NCBI RefSeq assembly: GCF_014647375.1
Contig: NZ_BMPB01000014.1
Location: 183,322 to 247,321 of the forward strand
DNA from: Parabacteroides faecis
GTDB taxonomy: Bacteria > Bacteroidota > Bacteroidia > Bacteroidales > Tannerellaceae
Direction of reading: 5' to 3'
Length of the DNA: 64,000 nucleotides
The stretch's first letter is position 1; each line of letters begins with the position of its first letter. Below are positions 16,557 to 24,094 of the stretch, in pieces. The notes under the pieces were generated by a model. It saw only the letters and a list, made by a program, of their open reading frames with translations. It was not told the DNA's origin and searched no databases. Position numbers and translations under genes: made by a program.

Positions 16557-17846
16557 TTATAAACGATCGTCTACCAATTTCGGGTCGATGCAACCTTTTA
16601 CATCATAAACCACACCATTCTCCTGTATCAAAGAATGAATATCCAGATTCATAAACTCTTTATGTGCCACAGCCAGGACAACCGCACCGAATTTTTTACC
16701 GGGTAAAGTATTCATTACTTCCAAACCATACTCCCGTCGTACATCTTCCGGTTTTGCCCAGGGATCGTATACAGTAACCCGGATATCGTAATCCTGAAGC
16801 GCTTTCACAACATCAAACACTTTAGTATTGCGTACATCGGGGCAGTTTTCTTTAAAGGTAATCCCCAATACCAGCACTTCGGCATTACGTACCGGTATAT
16901 CCTTCCGGATCATAGCCTTGACTACCTGATTGGCAATATATTCTCCCATACTGTCATTCATACGACGGCCAGCCAGTATGATCTCCGGATGATATCCGTA
17001 ATCCTGGGCTTTCTGCGCCAAATAATAAGGATCGACACCAATGCAATGACCACCGACAAGACCTGGTTTAAAAGGTAGAAAATTCCATTTTGTCGCAGCA
17101 GCAGCCAGGACTTCACTGGTATCGATACCAATCAGATTGAATATTTTCGATAGTTCATTCACAAAAGCAATATTGATATCACGTTGTGAATTTTCTATCA
17201 CCTTAGCTGCCTCTGCCACCTTTATACTGGAGGCACAAAAAGTTCCTGCCGTAATAACGGAACGATAAACATCATCGATCACGACTGCTATATCCGGAGT
17301 AGAACCGGAAGTTACCTTTTTTATTTTCTCGACAGTATGTTCTTTGTCACCCGGATTGATACGTTCGGGAGAATAACCGGCAAAGAAATCTTCGTTGAAC
17401 CTCAGACCGGATATTTTCTCTATAACCGGTACGCATTCGTCTTCCGTCACACCTGGATAAACAGTCGATTCAAACACGACTATATCACCTTTACCGATCA
17501 CCTTTCCTACAGTCTCACTGGCTCTATACAAAGGTGTCAGGTCAGGACTATGATGACGGTCGACCGGGGTCGGCACACATACGATATAAAAATTACAGGA
17601 CGCAATATCTTCCAGTTTACTGGAACAATACAGCCCGTTCCCGGTCATACTTTGCAAATCATTTACAAGCACCGATTGCAGTATAGTGTCATCCACTTCC
17701 AACGTCGAATCATGACCGGACATTAGCTCAACGACTCTGCTCTCTTTCGCATCAAAACCGATCACCGGATATTTGGTAGCAAACAAACGTGCCAGCGGTA
17801 AACCGACATAACCCAATCCGATAACTGCTATTTTTATATTTCCCAT
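16557..17846 (-). CDS. Nucleotide-sugar 6-dehydrogenase (TviB/WbpO type)
   Basis: 429 aa from the ATG at 17846. Rossmann NAD motif IAVIGLGYVGLPLARLF at the N-terminus, FESTVYPGVTEDECVPVIEK in the middle, and the catalytic Cys in GLVGGHCIGVDPYYL. The enzyme oxidises C6 of a UDP-sugar twice to give a uronic acid. Similarity to the TviB/WbpO pattern and pairing with a WbpP-like epimerase suggest UDP-GlcNAc or UDP-GalNAc as substrate, giving UDP-GalNAcA; UDP-glucose remains possible. A start at 17891 would overlap the upstream gene; 17846 has a purine-rich AGAAAGGAAGAAAT ahead of it. Confidence 0.9.
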   Translation of the reverse strand: MGNIKIAVIGLGYVGLPLARLFATKYPVIGFDAKESRVVELMSGHDSTLEVDDTILQSVLVNDLQSMTGNGLYCSSKLEDIASCNFYIVCVPTPVDRHHSPDLTPLYRASETVGKVIGKGDIVVFESTVYPGVTEDECVPVIEKISGLRFNEDFFAGYSPERINPGDKEHTVEKIKKVTSGSTPDIAVVIDDVYRSVITAGTFCASSIKVAEAAKVIENSQRDINIAFVNELSKIFNLIGIDTSEVLAAAATKWNFLPFKPGLVGGHCIGVDPYYLAQKAQDYGYHPEIILAGRRMNDSMGEYIANQVVKAMIRKDIPVRNAEVLVLGITFKENCPDVRNTKVFDVVKALQDYDIRVTVYDPWAKPEDVRREYGLEVMNTLPGKKFGAVVLAVAHKEFMNLDIHSLIQENGVVYDVKGCIDPKLVDDRL

Positions 17847-17866
17847 AATTTCTTCCTTTCTGCTGA

Positions 17867-18844
17867 TTACTTCAGATTTTGCCAATACCAACGAACAGCT
17901 TCCTTCAAGCCGTCTCTCATATTGAAAGAAGGCTGATATCCCAACAATCTTTTAGCTTTATCGATAGAGGCCAGCGAATGTGGAATATCTCCCAAACGAT
18001 TCGGGCCATGTTTAATTTCTACTTTCGCTATTTCCGGATCAAACTCACTCAAATATTCCTGCAGATAACCAACCAACTGATTCAAGGTGGTCCGCTCACC
18101 GAAAGCCGTATTATATACCGTATTTACAGCCTCTTTGTTCTGAGTGGTCAATGCCAGCTTATTCATCAGGATTACATTTTCAATATAGGTAAAATCCCTG
18201 GAATATTCACCGTCTCCATTGATCACAGGCGATTGATGATCGATCAGTTGTTTCACAAAAAGAGGAATAACGGCAGCATAAGCTCCATTCGGGTCCTGTC
18301 TTCGTCCGAACACATTAAAATATCGCAATCCGATGCATTCGATTCCATAGGTTTTGGAAAATACATCCGCATATAATTCATTTACATATTTAGTCACGGC
18401 ATAGGGTGACAGCGGTTTTCCTATAACCTCTTCCACCTTTGGCAATGATGCAGAATCACCATACGTAGAAGAACTTGCAGCGTAAACAAAACGTTTAACC
18501 CCTGCATCACGGGCTGCTACCAGCATATTCAAGAAACCACTGATATTTACAGCATTTGTAGTAACCGGATCTTTAATGGACCGAGGAACCGATCCCAGAG
18601 CCGCTTCATGCAACACATAGTCGACACCTTCCACTGCTTTCCGGCAATCCTCCGGGTTCCGTATATCGCCTACTACCAATCGAAAAGAGGGATTTGTAAA
18701 ATGTTGCTGAATATTTTCCGGTTTCCCTGTAGAGAAATTATCCAGGCAAACAACCTGATAACCTTCATCCAGTAAAAACTCACATAAGTTCGAACCGATA
18801 AAGCCGGCTCCACCTGTTACCAAAACAATTGATTTCTTTTCCAT
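17867..18844 (-). CDS. UDP-GlcNAc C4-epimerase-like SDR enzyme (TviC/WbpP type)
   Basis: 325 aa. Extended SDR with VTGGAGFIGSNLCEFLLDEG (NAD binding, residues 9-28), the catalytic SSSTYG, and the YxxxK motif in SPYAVTKYVNELY. It interconverts UDP-GlcNAc and UDP-GalNAc, or their uronic acids, in the cytoplasm. It is the first gene of the epimerase-dehydrogenase-kinase operon, transcribed from a -7 element 43 bp upstream. With the next gene it forms a likely two-step route to an acidic sugar for a surface glycan. Exact substrate specificity is inferred from gene pairing. Confidence 0.88.
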   Translation of the reverse strand: MEKKSIVLVTGGAGFIGSNLCEFLLDEGYQVVCLDNFSTGKPENIQQHFTNPSFRLVVGDIRNPEDCRKAVEGVDYVLHEAALGSVPRSIKDPVTTNAVNISGFLNMLVAARDAGVKRFVYAASSSTYGDSASLPKVEEVIGKPLSPYAVTKYVNELYADVFSKTYGIECIGLRYFNVFGRRQDPNGAYAAVIPLFVKQLIDHQSPVINGDGEYSRDFTYIENVILMNKLALTTQNKEAVNTVYNTAFGERTTLNQLVGYLQEYLSEFDPEIAKVEIKHGPNRLGDIPHSLASIDKAKRLLGYQPSFNMRDGLKEAVRWYWQNLK

Positions 18845-18887
18845 ACCTATAAAAACTGCCAGTTATAGAGAAGCAGTCTAGAGGGAA

Positions 18888-18895
18888 CAAAGATA
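18888..18895 (-). promoter_or_regulatory. -7 promoter element for the epimerase operon
   Basis: TATCTTTG on the minus strand, a perfect match, 43 bp before the epimerase start. Confidence 0.7.
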
Positions 18896-18922
18896 ATATA
18901 TTCCATTGTTTTTAGGGAATAT

Positions 18923-18942
18923 CATTTCAATTAATTGGAATG
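18923..18942. promoter_or_regulatory. 20-bp palindrome between divergent glycan promoters
   Basis: CATTTCAATTAATTGGAATG reads as an inverted repeat with a single mismatched pair. It lies between the -7 elements of the epimerase operon (18888) and the GT2 operon (18958), over the -33 region of the latter, as an operator would. Confidence 0.45.
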
Positions 18943-18957
18943 TTTCAAAACTTTATC

Positions 18958-18965
18958 TAGTTTTG
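18958..18965 (+). promoter_or_regulatory. -7 promoter element for the GT2/deacetylase pair
   Basis: TAGTTTTG, a perfect TAnnTTTG match, 62 bp before the ATG at 19028. Confidence 0.6.
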
Positions 18966-19027
18966 TAAAACACTGTTACTATAAACTCAGACTTTCCAAT
19001 CAAGGATAAGAGGTAATTTAAGAAAAA

Positions 19028-19783
19028 ATGATACCAATACAACAGACAAAAATTGAATTAAGCTATATAATGCCAGTTTTTTTTAATCAAAAAGATACAA
19101 AAGTCTTAACAGACTTACTGGAGGCTTATTCAAAAATACATCCTGATATACTACGACGTATCCAATTTGTTATTGTGGATGATTGTTCACCTATTGAAGT
19201 AAAAATCCCCAATCACATCCACGTCAATTACCAACTCTATCGAATAAAAAGCGACATACGTTGGAACCAAGGAGGGGCAAGGAACCTGGGAGTAACATGT
19301 GCTATCAGTCCGAAAATAATCCTTTCAGATTGCGATCATTTCTTCCCTGAAAAATTACTAGCTCAGATACTCGATAGTAAAATACCTCAAAAGAGCTTAT
19401 ACAAATTTAAACGGGTAGACACTACCGGACATTCGCTGCAATCTCCATGCAATATATTCTATACCTCAAAAGCCATCTTTTTCTCTACTTTAGGATATGA
19501 TGAAGAATTTTGTGGCAACTATGGATATGAAGATGTCATGTTTCGCCATTTTCAAGAAATTATCGGCAATAAACTCAAATACTTTACCCGCTTCAAAAAA
19601 ATCATTTCAAATACAATCGACAGGGAAAACTCATACCATAGCCTGATTCGAGATACCTCTACCAATTTAGACCTGATGGAAAAGAAAATGAAGCTATTGA
19701 AGGGCAAAAATCCATTTTATGCCCACAGTCGGTTATTTCTAAATTTCGAATACGAAAAAAAAGAAGAAAATTGGATAGAATGA
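19028..19783 (+). CDS. Glycosyltransferase family 2
   Basis: 251 aa. N-terminal IELSYIMPVFFNQKDTKVLT and IQFVIVDDCSP, then RNLGVTCAISPKIILSDCDH, which holds the DXD motif, and LGYDEEFCGNYGYEDVMFRH in the acceptor-side region. This is a GT-A fold enzyme for a surface polysaccharide. The gene is visibly more AT-rich than the flanking metabolic genes, as is usual for horizontally exchanged glycan genes. It overlaps the following deacetylase gene by 13 bp, so the two are coupled. Confidence 0.85.
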   Translation: MIPIQQTKIELSYIMPVFFNQKDTKVLTDLLEAYSKIHPDILRRIQFVIVDDCSPIEVKIPNHIHVNYQLYRIKSDIRWNQGGARNLGVTCAISPKIILSDCDHFFPEKLLAQILDSKIPQKSLYKFKRVDTTGHSLQSPCNIFYTSKAIFFSTLGYDEEFCGNYGYEDVMFRHFQEIIGNKLKYFTRFKKIISNTIDRENSYHSLIRDTSTNLDLMEKKMKLLKGKNPFYAHSRLFLNFEYEKKEENWIE

Positions 19784-20778
19784 AAAATAGGAAACTAAAA
19801 CATAATCTAATTCGATTCGGGATAGATAAACTGCTCCGTACAATAAATCGAACTCCCCGTGTTATCTTTTACCACGGCGTAGATCATGTAAACCAATTTC
19901 CTTCGCTTCACATTGCCCCAGATATATTTGAGCAAGAACTTAAATTCATATCCCAACAATATGAGGTCATCTGCATAGATGAGTATTACCAACGATTCCA
20001 AGAAAAGAAATTCTCAAATAAAGAAGTAGTGATAACTTTCGATGACGGATATAAAAATAACCTGACAGTAGCCGCCCCAATCCTACAATCATTTAACCTT
20101 CCGTTTACTGTTTTTGTATCTGCCGGTCATATAGAGAGTGGAAACAGATTCCCGACATTCATTGCACGAGCTATTATTACAGCGCCAATGCTAAACAATA
20201 TTGACATCGAATGTATAAAATTCAAATCGCCCTTATTAAACGAACAACAAAGAACTAAGGTGTTTGGGTTCATCAGTCATACATTAAAGCATTCAAATAT
20301 AGAACTAATTAATGAAATTTGTCAGCAACTAATTAACAATGTATCTCCTGAGACTTACCAGGAACTTTGTCATTTACATTCAGCTGATGCGCCACTTAAC
20401 TGGGAAGAAGTAAGAATATTACAAACAAAATATTCCTGTACAATCGGAGCCCATTGCATGGATCACTTTATTTGTAATAACTATCAAACATACGAACAAA
20501 CTCGTTGGCAATTAATAGAAAGCAAGCGACTGATTGAAGAGAGAACGAATAAGGCCTGTCATTATATGGCCTACCCTAATGGCATCGTACACGAAGGAGA
20601 TGTTTCCGACCACGCTCTTAAAGCTGTAGCTGAAGCCAAATACAGACTGGCTTTTACCACTGAAAACGATCGGTTGTTGAACAACAACAACCCATACCTC
20701 ATGCCACGTTATGCAGCTCGCTTTGAAATAGAGGACTTCATAATAAAGTTAGCACTTAAACCAAAACTAAAATTTTAA
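19771..20778 (+). CDS. NodB-type polysaccharide deacetylase
   Basis: 335 aa. The NodB motif is VVITFDDGYKNNLTVAAPIL (about residues 87-106), with the metal-binding His in SCTIGAHCMDHF and a downstream CHYMAYPNGIV. Such enzymes remove N- or O-acyl groups from sugars in glycans. No signal peptide is evident, so it may act on a lipid-linked or nucleotide-activated cytoplasmic intermediate. It overlaps the upstream GT2 and is AT-rich. The start at 19771 lies within the 3' end of the GT2 gene; the ATG at 19780 (residue 4) is an alternative. Confidence 0.85.
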   Translation: MDRMKNRKLKHNLIRFGIDKLLRTINRTPRVIFYHGVDHVNQFPSLHIAPDIFEQELKFISQQYEVICIDEYYQRFQEKKFSNKEVVITFDDGYKNNLTVAAPILQSFNLPFTVFVSAGHIESGNRFPTFIARAIITAPMLNNIDIECIKFKSPLLNEQQRTKVFGFISHTLKHSNIELINEICQQLINNVSPETYQELCHLHSADAPLNWEEVRILQTKYSCTIGAHCMDHFICNNYQTYEQTRWQLIESKRLIEERTNKACHYMAYPNGIVHEGDVSDHALKAVAEAKYRLAFTTENDRLLNNNNPYLMPRYAARFEIEDFIIKLALKPKLKF

Positions 20779-20804
20779 ATCAAGTCTCGATAGAGTTGTA
20801 TGAT

Positions 20805-20853
20805 ATCAAAACCGATCACCAGATACCGGGTCGCGAACATAAACCAATACTGC
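20805..20853 (-). pseudogene. Ghost of a nucleotide-sugar dehydrogenase 5' end
   Basis: The first 16 nt from 20805 are identical to 17751-17766 inside the intact dehydrogenase gene, and similarity continues to about 20839. Read on the minus strand it gives MFATRYLVIGFD, matching LFATKYPVIGFD of the intact enzyme. Beyond 20840 the match resumes weakly after a deletion (CATAAACCAAT..ACTGCTA against the codons for the protein's first residues). There is no open frame for the rest. This looks like the remains of a second, diverged dehydrogenase gene. Confidence 0.6.
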
Positions 20854-20913
20854 TAAGATCTGTCAAGATGCGTACAAATTAGTTTAAATACAAATACAAA
20901 GAATTAATTGTCA

Positions 20914-20921
20914 TATCTTTG
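20914..20921 (+). promoter_or_regulatory. -7 promoter element for the GT2/deacetylase pair at 20956
   Basis: TATCTTTG, a perfect match, 34 bp before the ATG at 20956. Confidence 0.7.
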
Positions 20922-20955
20922 TACCTGATATTTACAAGCAAGGCTGTTTACCTAT

Positions 20956-21699
20956 ATGTTGACAAAGAAGATGATGAATGACAGAACTGAGATAGATATT
21001 ATTCTACCATGTTACAATCCACCGCCAAGATGGGAACAAAAGGTTATAGGGAAATTCAAAGAGATACAATCCTTATTTAGTCCCATAGATTTCCACTTGT
21101 TTATTGTAAGTGACGGGTCAAAACGCGGATATGAACCGGAAACCGTTGCCGCGCTGGAACAGGCAATCCCCGGAATTCAGATAATCGATTATCGCCCTAA
21201 CAGAGGAAAAGGATACGCATTACGCAAAGCGGTACAACAGACCCTGTCTGAATATATCATATATACAGACTACGACTTTCCTTATACCGACGACTCTTTT
21301 AGAGAAGTAATCAATAGCCTACTCAAAGGAGCCGATATAGTTGTCGCAACAAGAGACAGGAGCTATCAGAAAAACCTGCCACCCTTCCGCCGGTTCCTTT
21401 CTGAATCATCCCATCTATGCAATGCTATTTTTCTCCGCTTAAAAATACGCGATACACAGGGAGGATTGAAAGGATTCAACCAGACTGGAAAAACGGTTTT
21501 TTTATCAACAAAAGTTAACAGTTTCCTGTTCGATACCGAATTTATATATAAAGGACAACAGAAAAAAATAAACATACAAGCCGTACAATCACGTATCAGA
21601 GACGGATTAACCGTATCTGATATGGGTTTCAATGTATTAAAGCGTGAAATGGCAAACTTTCTTTCAATTTTATTCACAAATGATCTTACTCAGTTTTGA
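20956..21699 (+). CDS. Glycosyltransferase family 2 (dolichyl-phosphate-mannose-synthase-like)
   Basis: 247 aa. IDIILPCYNPPPRWEQKVIG at the N-terminus, RPNRGKGYALRKAVQQTLSE and the DXD-type YIIYTDYDFPYTDDSF, followed by IRDTQGGLKGFNQTG, a pattern seen in DPM1/polyprenyl-phosphate GT2 enzymes. No C-terminal membrane helices are visible. It may make a polyprenyl-linked sugar or extend a glycan directly. The start may be 20956 or one of the ATGs at 20971/20974. It overlaps the next deacetylase gene by 20 bp. Confidence 0.85.
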   Translation: MLTKKMMNDRTEIDIILPCYNPPPRWEQKVIGKFKEIQSLFSPIDFHLFIVSDGSKRGYEPETVAALEQAIPGIQIIDYRPNRGKGYALRKAVQQTLSEYIIYTDYDFPYTDDSFREVINSLLKGADIVVATRDRSYQKNLPPFRRFLSESSHLCNAIFLRLKIRDTQGGLKGFNQTGKTVFLSTKVNSFLFDTEFIYKGQQKKINIQAVQSRIRDGLTVSDMGFNVLKREMANFLSILFTNDLTQF

Positions 21700-22480
21700 T
21701 ATTGAAGAATTTGATGTTCCTCAAGAACATGGAATAGATTTGCCATTCGAACAACAGATGGCGGTTTCTATCGAAGGCACCAGAAAAATATTAGCCTGTC
21801 TGGACAAATATCAGGTACATGCGACCTTCTTCTGCACAGCTAATTTTGCAACCCATGCTCCTGAAATTATTCAGAATATACTGCAGGGTGGACATGAGAT
21901 CGCTTCACACGGATATTATCATTCTTCATTTGAGAAAACCGACCTGCAACGTTCCCGCGAATTTCTTGAACAACTGACCGGACAACCAGTAGAGGGTTTC
22001 CGCATGGCACGCATGATGCCGGTCGATGAGAAGGATATTAAAAACGCCGGTTATACATACAATTCATCTTTGAATCCGACTTTCATTCCTGGAAGATACA
22101 ACCATCTGGATAAACCACGCACATATTTTTATAAAGAAAAAGTATTGCAGCTCCCGGCGTCCGTTACTCCGGCTTTCCGCCTCTCGTTGTTTTGGTTGAC
22201 TTATCATAATCTACCTGCTAAAGTTTACCGCTGGCTGTTTTATCGAACATTAAAACATGATGGATACGCCATCACCTATTTCCATCCTTGGGAATTTACC
22301 AATCTGAAGGCCCACAAAGAAGAATGGAAATTACCGTTTATTATGACCAACCATTCAGGAGAAGGAATGGTCAGGCGACTTGACGACTTGATTTCCTTTT
22401 TACTAAAGAAAAAATGCTCTTTTGCCACTTGCAAAGAATTTAAACAGCATATTCAAGCCAAAGAACAAAAGTCTGAATAA
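21680..22480 (+). CDS. Polysaccharide deacetylase (PuuE/DUF3473-like)
   Basis: 266 aa from ATG 21680 (MILLSFDIEEFDVPQEHG). The metal site is suggested by the Asp pair in SFDIEEFD and by the His pair in GGHEIASHGYYHSSF, with a C-terminal YAITYFHPWEF. This subtype occurs in exopolysaccharide clusters. An upstream in-frame ATG at 21644 would add 12 residues from the neighbouring gene and is less likely. It is the second deacetylase in 3 kb and belongs to a different subfamily from the one at 19771. No export signal is seen. Confidence 0.85.
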   Translation: MILLSFDIEEFDVPQEHGIDLPFEQQMAVSIEGTRKILACLDKYQVHATFFCTANFATHAPEIIQNILQGGHEIASHGYYHSSFEKTDLQRSREFLEQLTGQPVEGFRMARMMPVDEKDIKNAGYTYNSSLNPTFIPGRYNHLDKPRTYFYKEKVLQLPASVTPAFRLSLFWLTYHNLPAKVYRWLFYRTLKHDGYAITYFHPWEFTNLKAHKEEWKLPFIMTNHSGEGMVRRLDDLISFLLKKKCSFATCKEFKQHIQAKEQKSE

Positions 22481-22654
22481 AAAGTAATCACCAGCATTCC
22501 AATTTCTATGAAAACCCGGATAAAGAGGATACTTTTTAAAAGAAGGAATGTCAACTATTGACTGGACTTCGGTCGCAAAAAAAACATATTTCCTGTATAA
22601 TTAGATCCTTATTATAATTACATAGAAAATATTTATTATTAAAAAGATTATTAG
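22481..22654. other. Gap with no supported gene
   Basis: AT-rich spacer between the deacetylase stop and the next promoter. It holds only an 18-codon frame at 22508 (MKTRIKRILFKRRNVNY), which could be the leftover start of a deleted gene. Confidence 0.4.
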
Positions 22655-22662
22655 TATCTTTG
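22655..22662 (+). promoter_or_regulatory. -7 promoter element for the GT2 remnant and GT4
   Basis: TATCTTTG, a perfect match, 43 bp before the ATG at 22706. Confidence 0.65.
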
Positions 22663-22705
22663 ATGATCACTTATTAATTGTTACTGGTAACATAATAACA
22701 TACAC

Positions 22706-22906
22706 ATGGAAGAGATTGTGGACTTCACTATTATCACTGTGACATACAATAGTGATAAGACATTGGAAAAAACTATTCTTAGTGGTATCAATCAAATATA
22801 CAAAGGCTTTGAAAAACACAGATTCCTACTCAAACATATTTTGTCATTACCCGTATCCGAATATATAACATTTTCAAAAGTAGCAAAGCATGAAACTCGC
22901 ATTTGA
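22706..22906 (+). pseudogene. Internally deleted glycosyltransferase family 2 remnant
   Basis: 66 aa. The first 33 residues (MEEIVDFTIITVTYNSDKTL then EKTILSGINQIYK) are a standard GT2 N-terminus, but the donor-binding and DXD core, normally about 180 residues, is absent. The tail (GFEKHRFLLKHILSLPVSEY...) resembles the C-terminal end of such enzymes, so an in-frame deletion appears to have joined the two ends. It keeps its own promoter and overlaps the GT4 gene start by 17 bp. It cannot be a working transferase. Confidence 0.7.
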
Positions 22907-24020
22907 TGCAAAACGAATCACCCACAATGCAACCGGGTTAGGGAATTACAGCCGTTTCATTGTTAATTCATTGATTAACAGTTACCCCGAAAACAGTTAC
23001 CATCTATATTCTCCGGATAAAGGGAAAAAACATCTGCGGGCACTTATTCCGGAGCAAGAAAATGTGATATTCCACTATCTGGAAAATGAGATATTAGGTT
23101 CCTTAGGTAAAGCCTGGTGGCGATCCTGTGGTATTATCGGCGACCTGAAGAAAGAAAAGCCGGCCTTGTTTCACGGCTTAAGTAACGAACTCCCATTCGG
23201 ATTATCGAAAGCCGGCATCCCTTCAGTTGTAACGATACACGATCTGATTTTTATCCGCTATCCACAGTTTTATAAAACTATAGACAGAAACATTTATAAT
23301 TTCAAATTCAGGAAAGCCTGTCTACTTGCCGACAAGATTGTTGCTGTCAGTGAAATGACCAAACAAGATATCATCCGGATATACAAAGTTCCGGAAGAGA
23401 AGATCGATGTAGTTTACCAAGGATGCGATGTTTCATTCCTACAACAGGCAGAGTCCAACAAACTATCTGAAGTAAAAAACAAATATAACCTGCCCGAACA
23501 TTTCATTCTGAATGTAGGAAGCATCGAACAACGGAAAAACTTGTTGCTTATCGTAAAAGCACTCAAACAATCAGGGAAAGATATCCGTCTAATCGCAATA
23601 GGCAGAAGAACTCCCTATACAGAAACAGTGGAACAATACATCCGAGAAAATAATATGCAGGAACAAGTCACTATATTGAACAATGTATCATTCGATGACC
23701 TTCCGGCATTTTATCAACTGGCCTCGCTTTTCATATACCCTTCATTTTTTGAAGGATTCGGAATTCCGATTTTAGAGGCCTTAAACTCCGGCACACCCGT
23801 TATTGCCGCTACAGGTTCATGCCTTGAAGAAGCAGGAGGGCCTGATTCTCTGTATATAAACCCAGAAGACGTAAATGGTCTAAACGAAAAAATAAACTGG
23901 ATTCTCACCACCCCTTCGCAGGCAGAGCACATGCGAACAGCCGGAAAAGAGTACGCCAAACGTTTTCTGGACCAAGCTATAGCTCAGGACATAATGAACG
24001 TTTATCAGAAAATAATCTGA
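22890..24020 (+). CDS. Glycosyltransferase family 4
   Basis: 376 aa. GT-B fold with MKLAFDAKRITHNATGLGNY and SVVTIHDLIFIRYPQFYKT in the N-terminal lobe, ILNVGSIEQRKNLLLIVKAL opening the C-terminal lobe and the retaining signature YPSFFEGFGIPILEALNSGT. It resembles mannosyl/rhamnosyl transferases of O-antigen and capsule clusters. It likely depends on the promoter ahead of the GT2 remnant. It ends opposite the convergent GT87-like gene, with a hairpin between them. Confidence 0.92.
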   Translation: MKLAFDAKRITHNATGLGNYSRFIVNSLINSYPENSYHLYSPDKGKKHLRALIPEQENVIFHYLENEILGSLGKAWWRSCGIIGDLKKEKPALFHGLSNELPFGLSKAGIPSVVTIHDLIFIRYPQFYKTIDRNIYNFKFRKACLLADKIVAVSEMTKQDIIRIYKVPEEKIDVVYQGCDVSFLQQAESNKLSEVKNKYNLPEHFILNVGSIEQRKNLLLIVKALKQSGKDIRLIAIGRRTPYTETVEQYIRENNMQEQVTILNNVSFDDLPAFYQLASLFIYPSFFEGFGIPILEALNSGTPVIAATGSCLEEAGGPDSLYINPEDVNGLNEKINWILTTPSQAEHMRTAGKEYAKRFLDQAIAQDIMNVYQKII

Positions 24021-24068
24021 ATTCAGATCGATTTTAATATTTTATGGAAAGTCTCCAAAACAGTGATA

Positions 24069-24094
24069 GCAAATCTTTCCAAAAAGATTTTTGC
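24069..24094. terminator. Hairpin between convergent GT4 and GT87-like genes
   Basis: GCAAATCTTT paired with AAAGATTTTTGC around CCAA, AT-rich and partly U-ending on the plus strand. A weak bidirectional terminator is plausible. Confidence 0.45.
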
